From Sequoia sempervirens (taxonomy: Eukaryota > Streptophyta > Pinopsida > Cupressales > Cupressaceae), in the NCBI GenBank assembly GCA_007258455.2, contig VDFB02193867.1:524563692-524627691 (forward strand): DNA of 64,000 nt. The letters are read 5' to 3'. The notes below the pieces were generated by a model, which did not search any database, was not told the origin of the DNA, and was given only the letters and a program-made list of their open reading frames with translations. How positions within the stretch are numbered: the stretch's first letter is position 1; each line of letters begins with the position of its first letter. Shown one piece after another: positions 22,811 through 33,859 of this stretch. A program made the position numbers and the translations under genes.

Positions 22811-24364
22811 CTAGTTAGCTCCTTCCAACTTAGGTATGAGGGCCAAGAAGGTAGAATTCATAGACTTGAGCATCTGTTTGTTCCTAAGTGATTCTTGAAC
22901 CACCTCAAGGAGATCAAACTTTATAATTTCCCAGAACTCTTGAAAAAACTCAATTGGAAACCCATCCGGACCAGGGGCCTTACCTTTTTTCATATTAAAA
23001 ACCACTTTCTCCAACTCAGGTAACAAGATAGGACATAAGAGAGTCCCATTCATCTCAGTAGAGACCAGGTGGGGAATACAATCTATGATGGCCTGCTCCT
23101 CAGCCCAAGCAGCAAGATTCTCCCTAGAAAAGAGGTTTGAAAAATAATTGACTGCCTCCCTGGAAATATCAGCATAGGAAGAGAGTTGAGCCCCATCCTG
23201 CAAAACAAGAGAGGAGATAGAATTTCCTTGTCTTCGAGCCTTAACTGAATTATGAAAGAAAGCAGTGTTCCTATCCCCCTCCTGAAGCCAATCAATACGA
23301 GATTTTTGCTTCCAGAAGATCTCTTCCAGAAGTTCCCACTCTTCTAAACCCTTCAGAGCCAAGGACTCAGCCATACTAAGGGAAAAGGTCAACCCCTGAT
23401 CCTGAATCTGACGAGTGATAGTATCCAACTTGGACTGGGCAGCCATCTTCTGGGCTTGAAGGTTCCCAAAACATTATTTATTCCATCTCTTGAGTCTGAA
23501 CTTCACATGCTGAAGCCGCTTACTAAAAGTGAACATGGCTGTCCCATGAGAAGGCATCCCCTCATGCCACCAGTCTAGCATAAGCTCCTGAAGAGATGGA
23601 TCTCTTAACCACATCAATTGGAATTTGAAGGAGGGATTTTTGGTGACACCATAAGCGGTGACAGAAAGCTTTATGGGCCAGTGATCAGAGCCCCTCCAAT
23701 CAAGAATTTCAGAACTGGTAGTCAACCTACTATTCAACCAATAACAGGAGACAAGAAATCTATCAAGCCTTTTAGAGATAGCCTCCACAGCACATCTCCT
23801 ATTATTCCAGGTAAAGACACCATTGGAAGGCTTCACATCAATGAGATTCAAGGAACCAATCATATCCCTGAGAAGATTAGCAGAAGGGTCTAACCTAGCT
23901 AACCCACCACGTTTTTCATCTAAGCAAGTAGCAGCATTAAAATCACCAGCCATAATCCATGGGAGAAATGGGTCCAAGGCTCGAATGAAACGAATGTGAG
24001 CCCAGAGATTTAACTTACCTGAAAGATCCATAGGAGCATAAATATTGGATAAGAGACACCTTTCTCCAGTAACAAAACTAGAAGCAACCAGAGAAATGGA
24101 AGACCGACTAGACATCCAACATAAGGGGGAAACTTTCCTCGGGTTCCAAAAACAAGCCACACCCCCTGCACTGTTCAAAGCACCTACCCCCTGCCAATTG
24201 CCTTGGGGCCAGATACGCGAAGAACAATTAGCTAGCCCATCAACAGTAAGCTTAGTTTCCTGGATAAAGACCACATCAGGTGACTGAGATTCAATTAATC
24301 TGCGAACAACCTTTTGTCTAGGGATGCTGTTCAAACCTCTTACATTCCAAGATAAAACAATCAT
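22811..24364 (-). pseudogene. LINE ORF2 N-terminus: AP-type endonuclease and linker
   Basis: The start is the ATG at 24364 (MIVLSWNVRGLN). The APE-like endonuclease has every expected catalytic motif: WNVRGLN (Asn), VFIQETKL (Glu, residues about 33-40), IYAPMD, MAGDFNAATC (Asp/Asn, about 140-150), SKRLDRFLVS and RGSDHWPI (Asp-His, about 233-240). It would nick target DNA. One stop at about 23471 follows RWNK where the usual text runs on to CFGNL; then 211 further codons (23446-22811) form the linker and RT fingers with KAPGPDGFP. A single nonsense mutation separates the two open stretches. Confidence 0.93.
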
Positions 24365-24399
24365 TTATGGGGGTGGGAGAAATGGGAATGAATGGGCTT

Positions 24400-25620
24400 C
24401 ACAGACCCAGATTCAACCAAAGTATCACCCATAAGCTTAACCTTCTCTTGATCAGTCTTCCTTCCACTCTTTAACGGTTTATCAAGAGGCCCCTTTTTAA
24501 AGGATTTCTGCTATAAGCCTAGTGTGGGAGGAGCTTTGTTACTCCTTGCAGGATCTGAGGCCCCCCTAGGAGTAGGGGGATTACGAACCACCGCAACAAA
24601 GTCCTCAGAGTCTGTGACCCCTGGAGAACCCCAAAATCCTGAGCATGAGCCGAAGGATCCATAGCCTTCAGATCCTTCTCATGAACCCCTGGAGATAGAA
24701 TTTGGTCCTCTTTCCTTGCATCTTCGTCCTAAACATCTTGCAGAACCTTAGCCCCATAAGAGAGCTCAACTGGAATACCCTCCTCCTGGGTCAAATCATC
24801 AAGAACCTCAAACCTGTTAAAGTTTCCTTCATTCTACCTATCCATCCAAGATCTCTTCCTGCCCTTGCCTTTGTTATGGGACTTGACCGGAATAAAACCC
24901 TCATTATCCACAGGTTCATTAGACATTGGAGCCTTTCCCTTGTCCCCCTTGGCAGGTCCAGAAGCAGCAAAGGGGGAGGGTTTAAATCTAGGGCATTTGC
25001 AGTGTAAATGTCCATATTCATGACAAATTCTACATCTAAAGGGTAGGGTTTCATAATCCAGCTATTGGATCCAAGAAGAAGATCCAATAGCGACTTCAAC
25101 ACAAATGCAAGCAAAAGAAATTACCTTATGGTCTTGAGTTTGGGAAGCCAATCCCACAGGTTTTCCAAGAAGTAACGAGATTGAGTGAAGAATATCCTCC
25201 CTCCATAATTCCAATGGAAGCCTCGGCAAACGAACCCACACGGGAACTCTAGAGGGTCCTGCGGTGGAGGTTGGAACCAATGTGAATAAATGCATATGCT
25301 GGGTTGGCTTGCAGAATGCAGCAGGAAGAGATGTGAAGAAGGCCCAAAAATTTGCAAATAAGAGCATGATTGCCCCAATATTCAACATCCTCTGAAACTT
25401 GCTTAGGTTGAATAATCAAGACTGGATGATCCTCAGATCTCTCCAAACAACCGTTTACATTTTTAATTCAAAAATTCCCTTTGGAAGAGGAGACTCCATC
25501 CCCAGAATGGGGTTTCCCCATCTGATCTAGACCACTGACATACAGCGAAGAAGAGGGCTCAACCATTTCCAAATCACTAGAAGAAACCATAGAAAAAGCA
25601 AAATCTCATTTTTCCATGGA
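24400..25620 (-). pseudogene. LINE ORF1: RNA-binding protein with CCHC zinc finger
   Basis: The probable start is the ATG near 25617; its fourth codon is a stop where Trp is expected. The N-terminal domain (DUF4283-like) reads PVLIIQPKQVSEDVEYWGNH and VPVWVRLPRLPLELWREDIL (about 25240-25180), then GKPVGLASQTQDH. The zinc knuckle CRICHEYGHLHCKC lies at about 25030-24990, spaced C-x2-C-x4-H-x4-C. A Lys/Pro/Ser-rich tail follows. The role is RNA binding in the retrotransposition particle. At least one frameshift (about 25250-25390) splits the N-terminal domain. Confidence 0.82.
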
Positions 25621-25974
25621 CCAAAATCACAAGCACCAGCAAGAAGAGATAAGATAGGGCAGGAGACCCCACACCCCAGAAACCCAAGCACCACCTGCCA
25701 AGGACAACACCGGCGTAGAAGAAATGCAGAAAAGACCAGAAAATGGCCACCCAACAGTCCAAAGATGAGCCAAAGCCCCCACTTCAGCCCACGCACCCTA
25801 GGAAACCCATCAACACCCCTCGAACGCAGCAAAGAAAGCACAGACATAGCCAAAAAGCACCAGAAAGGGACGTGCTAGGGCATGCAGACCCTAACGCGCA
25901 AGCACAGACCACACCAAGCCATCCCGATTTCTAAGTCCCCAGAAGACATGTGAAAGTTGACCTTTCAATTAAAT

Positions 25975-26320
25975 AATGATTTAATTCAATAATGGGAGAA
26001 AAGGATGAATTTGTAAGTTATTGAATAAACAAAATTTATTTAATTTATGGTAGAAAAGGCTAAATAATTAAATAATTGAAATAATTATTTAATTATACTA
26101 GAAGGATGATAATTATTAAATAAATAAAATTTATTAAATTATAGAGGAAAGGAGACACTAGTGAGGTAAATAAATAAATAAATTAATTTAATTAATGAAA
26201 AATGAATTAATTAAATAATTAAAATTATTTAATTAACAATAGAAATGTGACATTAGACAATAATCAAATACTTAAAGTTATTTAATTATTAAGGAAGAGG
26301 ATTAATGAAGAAAAATAGTA
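25975..26320 (+). repeat. Imperfect AT-rich repeats
   Basis: Five or so imperfect units of roughly 60-70 bp each contain ATTATTTAATTA or TTTATTAAATTA followed by a purine-rich AGAAAAGG/AGGAAAGGAG segment. Each AT core can fold back on itself. It is probably part of an LTR or a decayed minisatellite. Confidence 0.45.
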
Positions 26321-26401
26321 TTGACGGGCCAGGACAATTTTTTAGTGTCTATAAGTAAAATAAATTGAATTCACCTCATGACCTATGAGTATCCTCATCT
26401 A

Positions 26402-26414
26402 GCTTTGATACCAT
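26402..26414 (-). other. Copia-like primer-binding site next to an LTR-like TG
   Basis: The plus strand reads AGCTTTGATACCA directly followed by TGAAATAATTTC. On the minus strand this is the copia Met-tRNA primer site after an LTR end, as at 15501-15512. No copia coding sequence lies to the left, so only a remnant LTR (right of 26414) is suggested. The LTR's other end was not found. Confidence 0.35.
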
Positions 26415-29154
26415 GAAATAATTTCAAAAATTTAGGAATAGATAATAAGAATAATGAACACAAGATTGCATAAAGTTGACCAATGAAATAGATCAACAAG
26501 CAATGCACAAATAGGAAAGATACGACACCTGACCTCCATGAAATGAAGATAGGAATCCTCACTCATAGAGTGGTGGCTAGTTTCCTTCAAAAAACATAGG
26601 AAGATGTGTCAAAAGTGAGTCAAAACCTCTAAAGACACATGCCTACATTGACACCTCATTGAGAAAGAGTCAATGGGATGAAAAAGTAAGCTTAAAGCCC
26701 TAACAAACCCAATGTGAATACTAAATTTCTTTGAATAACCTTTTTGTTTTTAAGATTCTAGTTTTTTATGTCTTGAAGGTTGTAGGTACTTTCAAGAGAT
26801 TGTAAAAATTAGAGTTTTGAGGAGTCTTTTCAGTAGAAAAAGACATCATGGTTATATTTTGTAGTGTAAAAAAATGTATCCCTTTATATTTTCACACTTA
26901 ATTTTGGAATAATTAATGTTAAATTTTGCCTAATGTTGCCTTGATCTAGTGCTGTAATATTTGTTACATATTCACATTAGGTTTAGGCCCTTTTAAAACT
27001 AAATAAAACTAATTACATCTTATATAGGGTGTTATAAAGTATATCTTTACACTTTCACATTAATCTAGGGCTTTACTAATTAATCAATGTTATTTACACC
27101 TTAATTGGTCCTATTTTGCATCCACAAGCCTTATTAAATACATTCCAACACATATCAAATAACCAATCATAATTCAATGTTTTGGGTCATGTGTTCTAGA
27201 TCTAATGATCTAGGACTAATATGCCAGGTTGGGTATAGAAGTCCCACCTAGGACTTGGGACCTAATTTTAAATTCCACATTAAATAACACACTCCTAGAA
27301 ATATTTGTCGAGTGTTTTAGCTACTGGGAATCATATGCCACAACTGGTATATGAGTCCCACTTAGCTTAGACCTAGTTTAAAGTCAAATTATTGGTGGGA
27401 TTTTATTCTCTTGGATCTGATGTCAACTTGGAATATTGTAATTTCAAGAAATTTGGCATAAATAAGTATAAATAAAATCTTTTTTCACTTAGTTTCACTT
27501 AGAAAGTTTACAAAGTCAACTAAGCAATCAAAATTCAAGCATTTGAAGGCTTCACAAGAGCATTTTAGAGTATTCAAGAGCATTTCTACGACATTCAAGA
27601 CCAGATTTGTGGAAGATTATTGCAATAATTCAAGATCCATTATCATGCCAAAGGCTTGATGCATCATGCATGCACTTTGGAGTGAATGTTGTGATGTATT
27701 GTTCAAGATCAATTCAAGTATGCAAATGCATTATCTTTCATTCAAGGTATCATTGTTCAAGTTTCATGTTCATGTTTCATTGTCTCATCAACTAGGTTTA
27801 ATCACCTAAATGGGGTTTGACTAACGAAAACCCCTATTTCCTGATAATCAACAAGTTTTTTCTCTCCCTACATGTGTGATTGTAGATCTAGGTATTTTGG
27901 AGCTTGAAGATCCTTTGAAGATTGAGTTACAAGTTTTAGGAAAGTTGTTAGGTTATCACAAGGTTTGCATCTTCATGAAGAGTCACCTATAGGCCCAAAT
28001 TCAATGTTTTAGACCTTGAGATCTAGTAGAAGAGCAGCTACAACAAATCACTAGAGGATATCAAAATTTAAAAAAAACCTTAATAATAGGATTTAAACAC
28101 TACATTGGGTGTATTAGTCCTAGTTCAACACTTTTCCTACACTTTAGTGGATTCAAATCAGTCACTGTGAGATTTTAGTTTCTACCCAGAAACCCTAGCC
28201 TAGGATTAAATCACCTAGACTAGTGTATGATTTCTAGAGACCTTCAAAATTAAAATTCTCAAAATTTTGAAGCTATTCTTGACCTCATATCTCTTATAGT
28301 TCCCCTCTATTCATTCTCAATTTGTTATCCTAATTTTTAGTTTCATTTCTCGGGTCTCTTAGTTAGGTTTTGCATAATACTTTCATTTCTTGTAATTCTA
28401 AGCCCTTGCTTGGTGGTGAACCCCCTTTTAGTATTTAATAACACCCCTAGGACACCTTATTGAGATCTCTTTCCCTCATTTTCATCCCTAGATTGAGATC
28501 TCTAAGGTTTTCTTGAATGAAACTTGAAGGAAATTGGTGGAGGAACCCTAATCCCCCTTTAGCTCTATCTCCCAAAATATAGAGCGACCATTTTCTTCAT
28601 TTCATTTTGGTGAACCTCACTTTTAGAACATCTCTTTTCTAATTTGGAGTGAAGCACAGTCCTATATCTAGCTCCTGTTAACTTTGCATTAGGTCTTGCA
28701 TTAGTTAGTTTGCATCTAGGGTTTCTATATCTTGTATTAGTGAAAGTGCATATAGGTTGCTTTTTTCATCTTGCATCATTGAATTTCACTTAAAATCTAT
28801 AAGTTCATATTATCTAGACATCATTCAAAATAGAAAACCTAACACTCACTTATAATTTTCTAATTTGGTGCAAAAACCCTAATCAAGGACTCATATGCCC
28901 CTCTAGGGGATTTAGTCCTAGTACAAGTTGTTTTTCCCACTTTCTGGGAATTATGTGTTGTGTATTTTTTAGCGTTTGAACCCTTCAAAAACCCTAACTA
29001 GTACTCATATGCCTCTTTGGCTGAATTAATCCTAGATCATACCTAAAACTACCTTTTATAGTATTAGAAACATCATTTGTGTGTTTATGTTTGCTACAGT
29101 TAGCTATCTACATTAGTTTGTTGACTTTTTGTTTCATTGATTTCATTAAAACTA

Positions 29155-29254
29155 NNNNNNNNNNNNNNNNNNNNNNNNNNNNNNNNNNNNNNNNNNNNNN
29201 NNNNNNNNNNNNNNNNNNNNNNNNNNNNNNNNNNNNNNNNNNNNNNNNNNNNNN
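29155..29254. other. Assembly gap (100 N)
   Basis: Exactly 100 N, a conventional scaffold gap of unknown true size. Any reading frame across it is meaningless. Confidence 0.99.
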
Positions 29255-30451
29255 TTACGGTTATCTATTGAAGGGTGCCCTTAAGACATTATGATATACC
29301 TTAGTGTATGTAAAATTATATATAAATCAAACATATATAATTATAATTCTATATAAATTTTCACAGTTTATCCAAAATATCTCCTTTTACAATCTTCTTA
29401 AAATTTTGATTGTATTTTATAGCAAAAATCTTTAAATACGGTAATATGGCCATCAAATTTAAGTTCTCATTTAAAAATAATATAATTAATAATATGTATA
29501 TTAATATTAAAAATAGGGTGTTCGACTGAACATTCTTGGAATGTTCGGTTGAACCCATTTAATAGGTTTTTTTAATTGCATGTAATGGTGGTTCGGTTGA
29601 ACTAGGGTTTGACCGAACCTTTCCAAGATGTTTGACTGAACACATATTCGGTCGAACCCCTCTTTTTTCACCCTTGCTTCCTAAGGCACCAGGATTGTTG
29701 AAAATTTTTCTTTTCGAAGCTCAATTTCAGAATGAAAATGGAGAAGATCTCAAAAACCCAACTAGTATCGGGTTCCCCTCAAAATGAGCTATCCAACGAA
29801 TATAATTTTAGTATGTTTTGATTATATTATCTATCTGTTTTTTAAGTTTTATTAAATATAGGTTTTTCACTGAAAATAAAACTCTCTATTCTGCACAGGT
29901 GGAAAAATAGAAGATTATCAAAAAAAAATTAAAAATATGAGTGCACCAGATATTGGAGTCCTTGATCCAACAAAAATAAATAAAAAAATTGATACATACA
30001 GTAAAAGTTATGAATTGCTCACGATTAAGCTATGTCTAAATTGTCATTTGATTGACTTTGAAACTTGATTAAAGAAAAAATATTCAATAAAAAACTATCT
30101 AACCAAGTGGAAGCACTAGATATTGGAGTTAGAAATCTAAATTTGAAAGAATTGGAATTTTATCCTTCATGGAAAAAAAGTTATGCGTTATACGGTGTGC
30201 ATCACTTTTTAAAAATGTTATTTTTTGAAAAAAACAATTTTGTGGGAGATGGAAAAAGAAGTGCAATCTAATTCCAAAAAAATTGAAAAAAATATTTTTA
30301 GAATCTACAAACAAAATATGACAAGACTCTAGTTTACATCATCTTCAAATTCCTTACGGTTTAATCGCTATAGGTGCCCGAATGTGGAGATTGTGTTAAA
30401 AAAAAAAATCAGTGTCCAGTTAGGCCAAAAAGTGTAAACCACTATTGTGGG
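29255..30451 (+). other. AT-rich non-coding
   Basis: No gene is supported. It contains the GTTCGGTTGAAC-type motif cluster (29520-29660) and a small internal similarity (AGATATTGGAGT at about 29950 and 30118). Confidence 0.4.
29520..29660. repeat. Cluster of near-palindromic GTTCGGTCGAAC-type 12-mers
   Basis: Six related motifs lie in 140 bp: GTTCGACTGAAC (29520), GTTCGGTTGAACCC (29543), GGTTCGGTTGAAC (29590), TTTGACCGAACC (29608), TTTGACTGAAC (29631) and TTCGGTCGAACCCC (29647). The consensus is almost its own reverse complement, so orientation alternates. Function is unknown. Confidence 0.6.
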
Positions 30452-30800
30452 ATCACCCTTATCCACCACAGAGGCAAAGTATGTTGTTGCAACAAAGGTG
30501 GAAAAGGAGATGATATGGCTGCAACTTTTCATCGATGAGTTGGGCAAACAATAGGCTAGAAATTACTTGTTTATAGATAGCCAAAGTGTTATACATCTTG
30601 CAAAGAATTCTACCTTGCATTCTAAAACAAAACACATACAGTTGAGATATCATTTCATTCGGTCAATGTTGGAGGATGGATAGGCCAAGCTGGACAAGAT
30701 ACATACAAATATCAATCTAGCGGATATGTTTATGAAGGCGGTGACAACAGAGAAGTTGATCTCCTTTTCATCTTCAGTTGACCTTCAAGGTTGAATTCAA
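30452..30800 (+). pseudogene. Copia RNase H remnant
   Basis: The plus strand reads PLSTTEAKYVVATKVEKEMI, LFIDSQSVIHLAKNSTLHSK and TKHIQLRYHFIRSMLEDG, then LADMFMKAVTTEKL. These are the C-terminal RNase H motifs of a copia polyprotein, with the Glu, the Asp of DSQ and the HIQLRYHFIR block. Two stops interrupt it. Nothing of the upstream RT is recognisable before 30400. It is followed at once by the purine tracts and LTR. Confidence 0.85.
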
Positions 30801-30870
30801 GTATAACAGAGTAGCAGGGTCCAAGGTACTTATTTCTAGTGGGAGCTGTAAGTGTAGCAATATCATCCAT

Positions 30871-30935
30871 GATTAGTCTCCAAGTGGGAGATTGTGATGG
30901 TGTGGAGCCTGATCAGTCTCCAAGTGGGAGATTGT
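30871..30935 (+). other. Duplicated copia polypurine tract
   Basis: The 15-mer CCAAGTGGGAGATTG occurs at 30880 and again at 30920, exactly 40 bp apart, in almost identical 25-bp surroundings. Only the second copy abuts the LTR start TGTTGGTATG. A third, shorter match (AGTGGGAGCTG) lies at about 30836. Confidence 0.75.
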
Positions 30936-31399
30936 TGGTATGTGGCGAATGATCATGCTATACTATACACCCTAGCATGTATCCTTGTCAGGGTCCAGGG
31001 CCAGGCTAGGCCCAAGACAAGGGTTCAGGGGCAGCAACCCCTGAGAAAAATTTTCTTCGTACTTTTTCACATCATCACCGAAAAAGGGAAAAATCAACAA
31101 AAAAAGAAAAAAACCCAATTTTGTAGAACCCTAATCTGGAAGCTTCAAAGCTTGTTAAAAAGGGGTCCAGATGGGGATTATAGTATGATGAAAAAAACAA
31201 TTATTCACAAGATTGTAATAGGTTTTTGCACTCGATAATAAAATTATTGGATGGCTGCGGTTTGGTGGATGTAGCCCGAATTGGGTGAACCACGTTAAAT
31301 TCTCTGCATTATAATTTATTCTATGTGTGTTTTAGTTTATCTATTTATTAATTAAATATACATTTAATTGTTAGATATCTTTCATTTCTAACCCTAACA
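30933..31399 (+). repeat. Copia 3' LTR (467 bp)
   Basis: It starts TGTTGGTATG after the purine tract and ends CTAACA, with TGTTGG/CTAACA as terminal inverted ends. Near the 3' end it carries GGTGGATGTAGCCC followed by GGGTGAACCACG (31264-31294), a motif frequent in plant copia LTRs. A fragment of a 5' copy is not present in the window, so the element is a 3' remnant. Confidence 0.75.
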
Positions 31400-32659
31400 C
31401 TATTGTGGCCATTCATTTTAACATTTTTTGTTTTGTGTTCCCACCAAATCATTTATTACAAATAATTACATGGAATATATATATATAATTTGTAAATAGG
31501 CTAGTATTGGTGCATGAGATGAGGATTTGTAGAGTTAGGTATGCTGCCTTAGCATTCCTTATATTTTAAGAAGTTTGTAAAATTTGGTTTGGGTAGGTTC
31601 ATCCCTATATTGTCAAATTTTTTTGTCTAATATGATCATTGTTTAGAAGCTTCTCCAAACTTTGATTCCATATGATGATCTAACACATTAGAATACCCCA
31701 TAATGATGGAAAAAATTAGGAATGTGTGATGTCTAATTACAATCCAAATGCATAATATTTGTGTCTAAATAATTATTAGAATGGATAGCTTTGGTGCCCA
31801 TGAGGAATTGACGGATATTATTTTATTAGTATTCTTTGAATTCCTTGGTTATTGTTGTAATGACATTGAATAAGGAGAGATATGAAAGAGGTAAAGATTA
31901 GGAGCTATGAAGTATATTTCTCAAGGTAGGTAATAGCAATTCACTCAATGCACTCATGGACCACCTATAATTGAGAAAGTAGGCTTACTATTATTTATGA
32001 CATAATATATGACACATTAGTATTTAAGAGGAGTTATATTCTATCCTTAATATATTCTCTTTATCAATGAGATATTGAATTTTTGTACTCATATTTTGGT
32101 GCCTAAATTTGTAACCTTCTTTTGACCTAATATTTGTAAAACATCTATGGTTTATTATTTTTAACTGCTCTATATATTGGAGGCATGTGATAGAGGTTAT
32201 ATTATTTGGTTATTTCTAAGCACTCTCATAGTACCAAAATATTGTTAGATTGAAGAAGATTGTATGAATTGTATTGATGTACTTGTTTCCACTCGATTAA
32301 TACAAGCTTAGGATCTCTAAGTTGGTGGAGGATAATTTTCTAAAAGGGTTTTTCCATGTACATCTAGTGTTATATGTGTTCACTCATTTTGATTTGATGT
32401 TATATGCATCTCTTCATGTTTTATATCAAATATAATGTTTAAGCACAAGTTTATCTTCTCCCCTACTATATCCACCCACCACTACTTAGTCAGGATGCAC
32501 CTATCCAAAATAGATTAGTAGAGTGGATTTGAATAATTAGATGTGATAAACTTTATATTTATACTCACTATAATTATACATGAGTTTTTCAATATTATAA
32601 TTAGAGATTATGATTTTGATTAGAGAGGTGTATCTTTCTAGAGGTGTTTTTTTTTTTTT
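31400..32659 (+). other. AT-rich non-coding
   Basis: No open frame of interest, no recognisable transposon protein and no repeat beyond short poly(T) and AT tracts. Confidence 0.4.
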
Positions 32660-33221
32660 TTGTAGTTGGAGTAGTTAATTTAATAGATTTTGTAGACTTG
32701 CATTAGAAATGTGATTATAGAGAAATATACAATAAAATGAATATAAAGATAAAATATAAAACATAGAGATATAGATATATACATGGTTCACCCAAAATGG
32801 GCTATGTCCATAGAAAACAGCCATTCCTTCCTTTTATTTATCCAATAAAATGAAGAGACATAGCCTACAACACATTTTCTATAACATCCCCTTCTCTCTA
32901 TCATAGTCTCCTCTTGTAATACAATACACAACCATAATACAAAGCCCTCATAAAAAGGGTTTGTCTTCTATGAAAAGAAAAACAAACATGATCTCTATCA
33001 CCAAATCTATGACCTAATGATGTTCAATCTAGATTTAAAAAGAAAAAAATATATAAAATGTAGCTTTTAGGGATGTTTTCCCCAAACCCTTATTGGGCAT
33101 GTGACCCCCAAATCCCTTTATTAGAGGGATGGTTGCCACAAACCTTGCAGGGGGTACCCCCTACAACCCTCCATGTTGAATTTATAGGCTCAAAAACCAA
33201 TAAGATCAGGCATAACCAACA
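32660..33221 (-). repeat. Copia-type LTR on the minus strand, possibly solo
   Basis: Read on the minus strand it starts TGTTGGTTATGCCTGATC (right edge 33221), runs through G/C-rich text (about 33050-33170) and contains TATGGACATAGCCCATTTTG with GGGTGAACCATG (32783-32810). That matches the conserved motif in the 30933-31399 LTR. No purine tract or primer site was found at its edges and no copia protein lies beside it. The left end is uncertain. Confidence 0.5.
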
Positions 33222-33859
33222 ATTTATTTGTGATAGAAGCAATGACTAGCATATCTTGTGAAATGTTGGCAAGAGGAAATAGGGAAATGTCGTTTGAAGA
33301 TTTTTACCCTAGTATCCCTTATGTAGTATGTTTATACCCCATAGGATATACAATGAGATAAAAAATTAAGTGTATTAGAAATCTATATCTATCAACATTC
33401 ATATCTAACTTAAACAAAGACAAAATTAAAATCCATAAAACAAATATGTATTAAACCCATATAACTTTGTATATTAATATATTCATATATTAATTGCAAT
33501 AGTAGGGCTTAGTCTCTATTATGTATTTCAGTCTCTTTCTACATATGATTCTACGTGTTTTCTCTCTTAATTTGATATATATTGCATACGTATATTAATT
33601 ATGTATTTTATAGAGACAAGACCCTTATATGGCACCCTTTACTCTATCTGAACCTTGTTGGCTTGAGGTTCTACAAGTCCTTTGTAGTAGGTTGTGGTAA
33701 TCTCTACTCTCTATCATATATCCTACTAACATCATCCCCCTTTCAAAATTGTGTCTTGTCCTTAAGACATGTTACTCAGTTCCCTAGAAGGATGTGTTTA
33801 TATATTATTTTGAGTTGCATCAATGCACTATCTCATTGCTTCTTTACTTGCTAGAGTAC
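33222..33859 (+). other. Non-coding
   Basis: AT-rich text with no supported gene or repeat. The 90-codon plus-strand frame at 33582-33854 is low-complexity and not convincing. Confidence 0.35.

Larger units (their letters stand above)
19951..25940 (-). mobile_element. L1-type LINE with RNase H, nearly full length
   Basis: On the minus strand the order is a GC-rich 5' region, ORF1 with a CCHC zinc finger, ORF2 with AP endonuclease, RT, zinc-binding region and RNase H, then a short 3' UTR, AATAAA and a poly(A). At about 6 kb it is close to full length for a plant L1. It is clearly richer in GC than the surrounding DNA and has far fewer stops than the other elements, so it is probably the youngest insertion here. 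It cuts off the Ty3 fragment at 19950. No clear target-site duplication was found. Confidence 0.92.
25941..29154 (+). other. AT-rich intergenic DNA with repeat traces
   Basis: No coding sequence is supported. The first 370 bp are AT-rich repeats (separate entry). A copia-type primer-site match lies at 26402-26414. From 27180 to 29040 a loose motif resembling ACTCATATGCC followed 20-30 bp later by TAGTCCTAG or GTCCCAC recurs four or more times, but I cannot define a unit. Confidence 0.4.

Noticed and set aside
25500..25940. GC-rich stretch as possible contamination or foreign DNA
   Set aside because: It is the 5' part of the LINE, in continuity with ORF1.
29079..29294. Open frame crossing the N run
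   Set aside because: It exists only because the gap is read as unknown residues.
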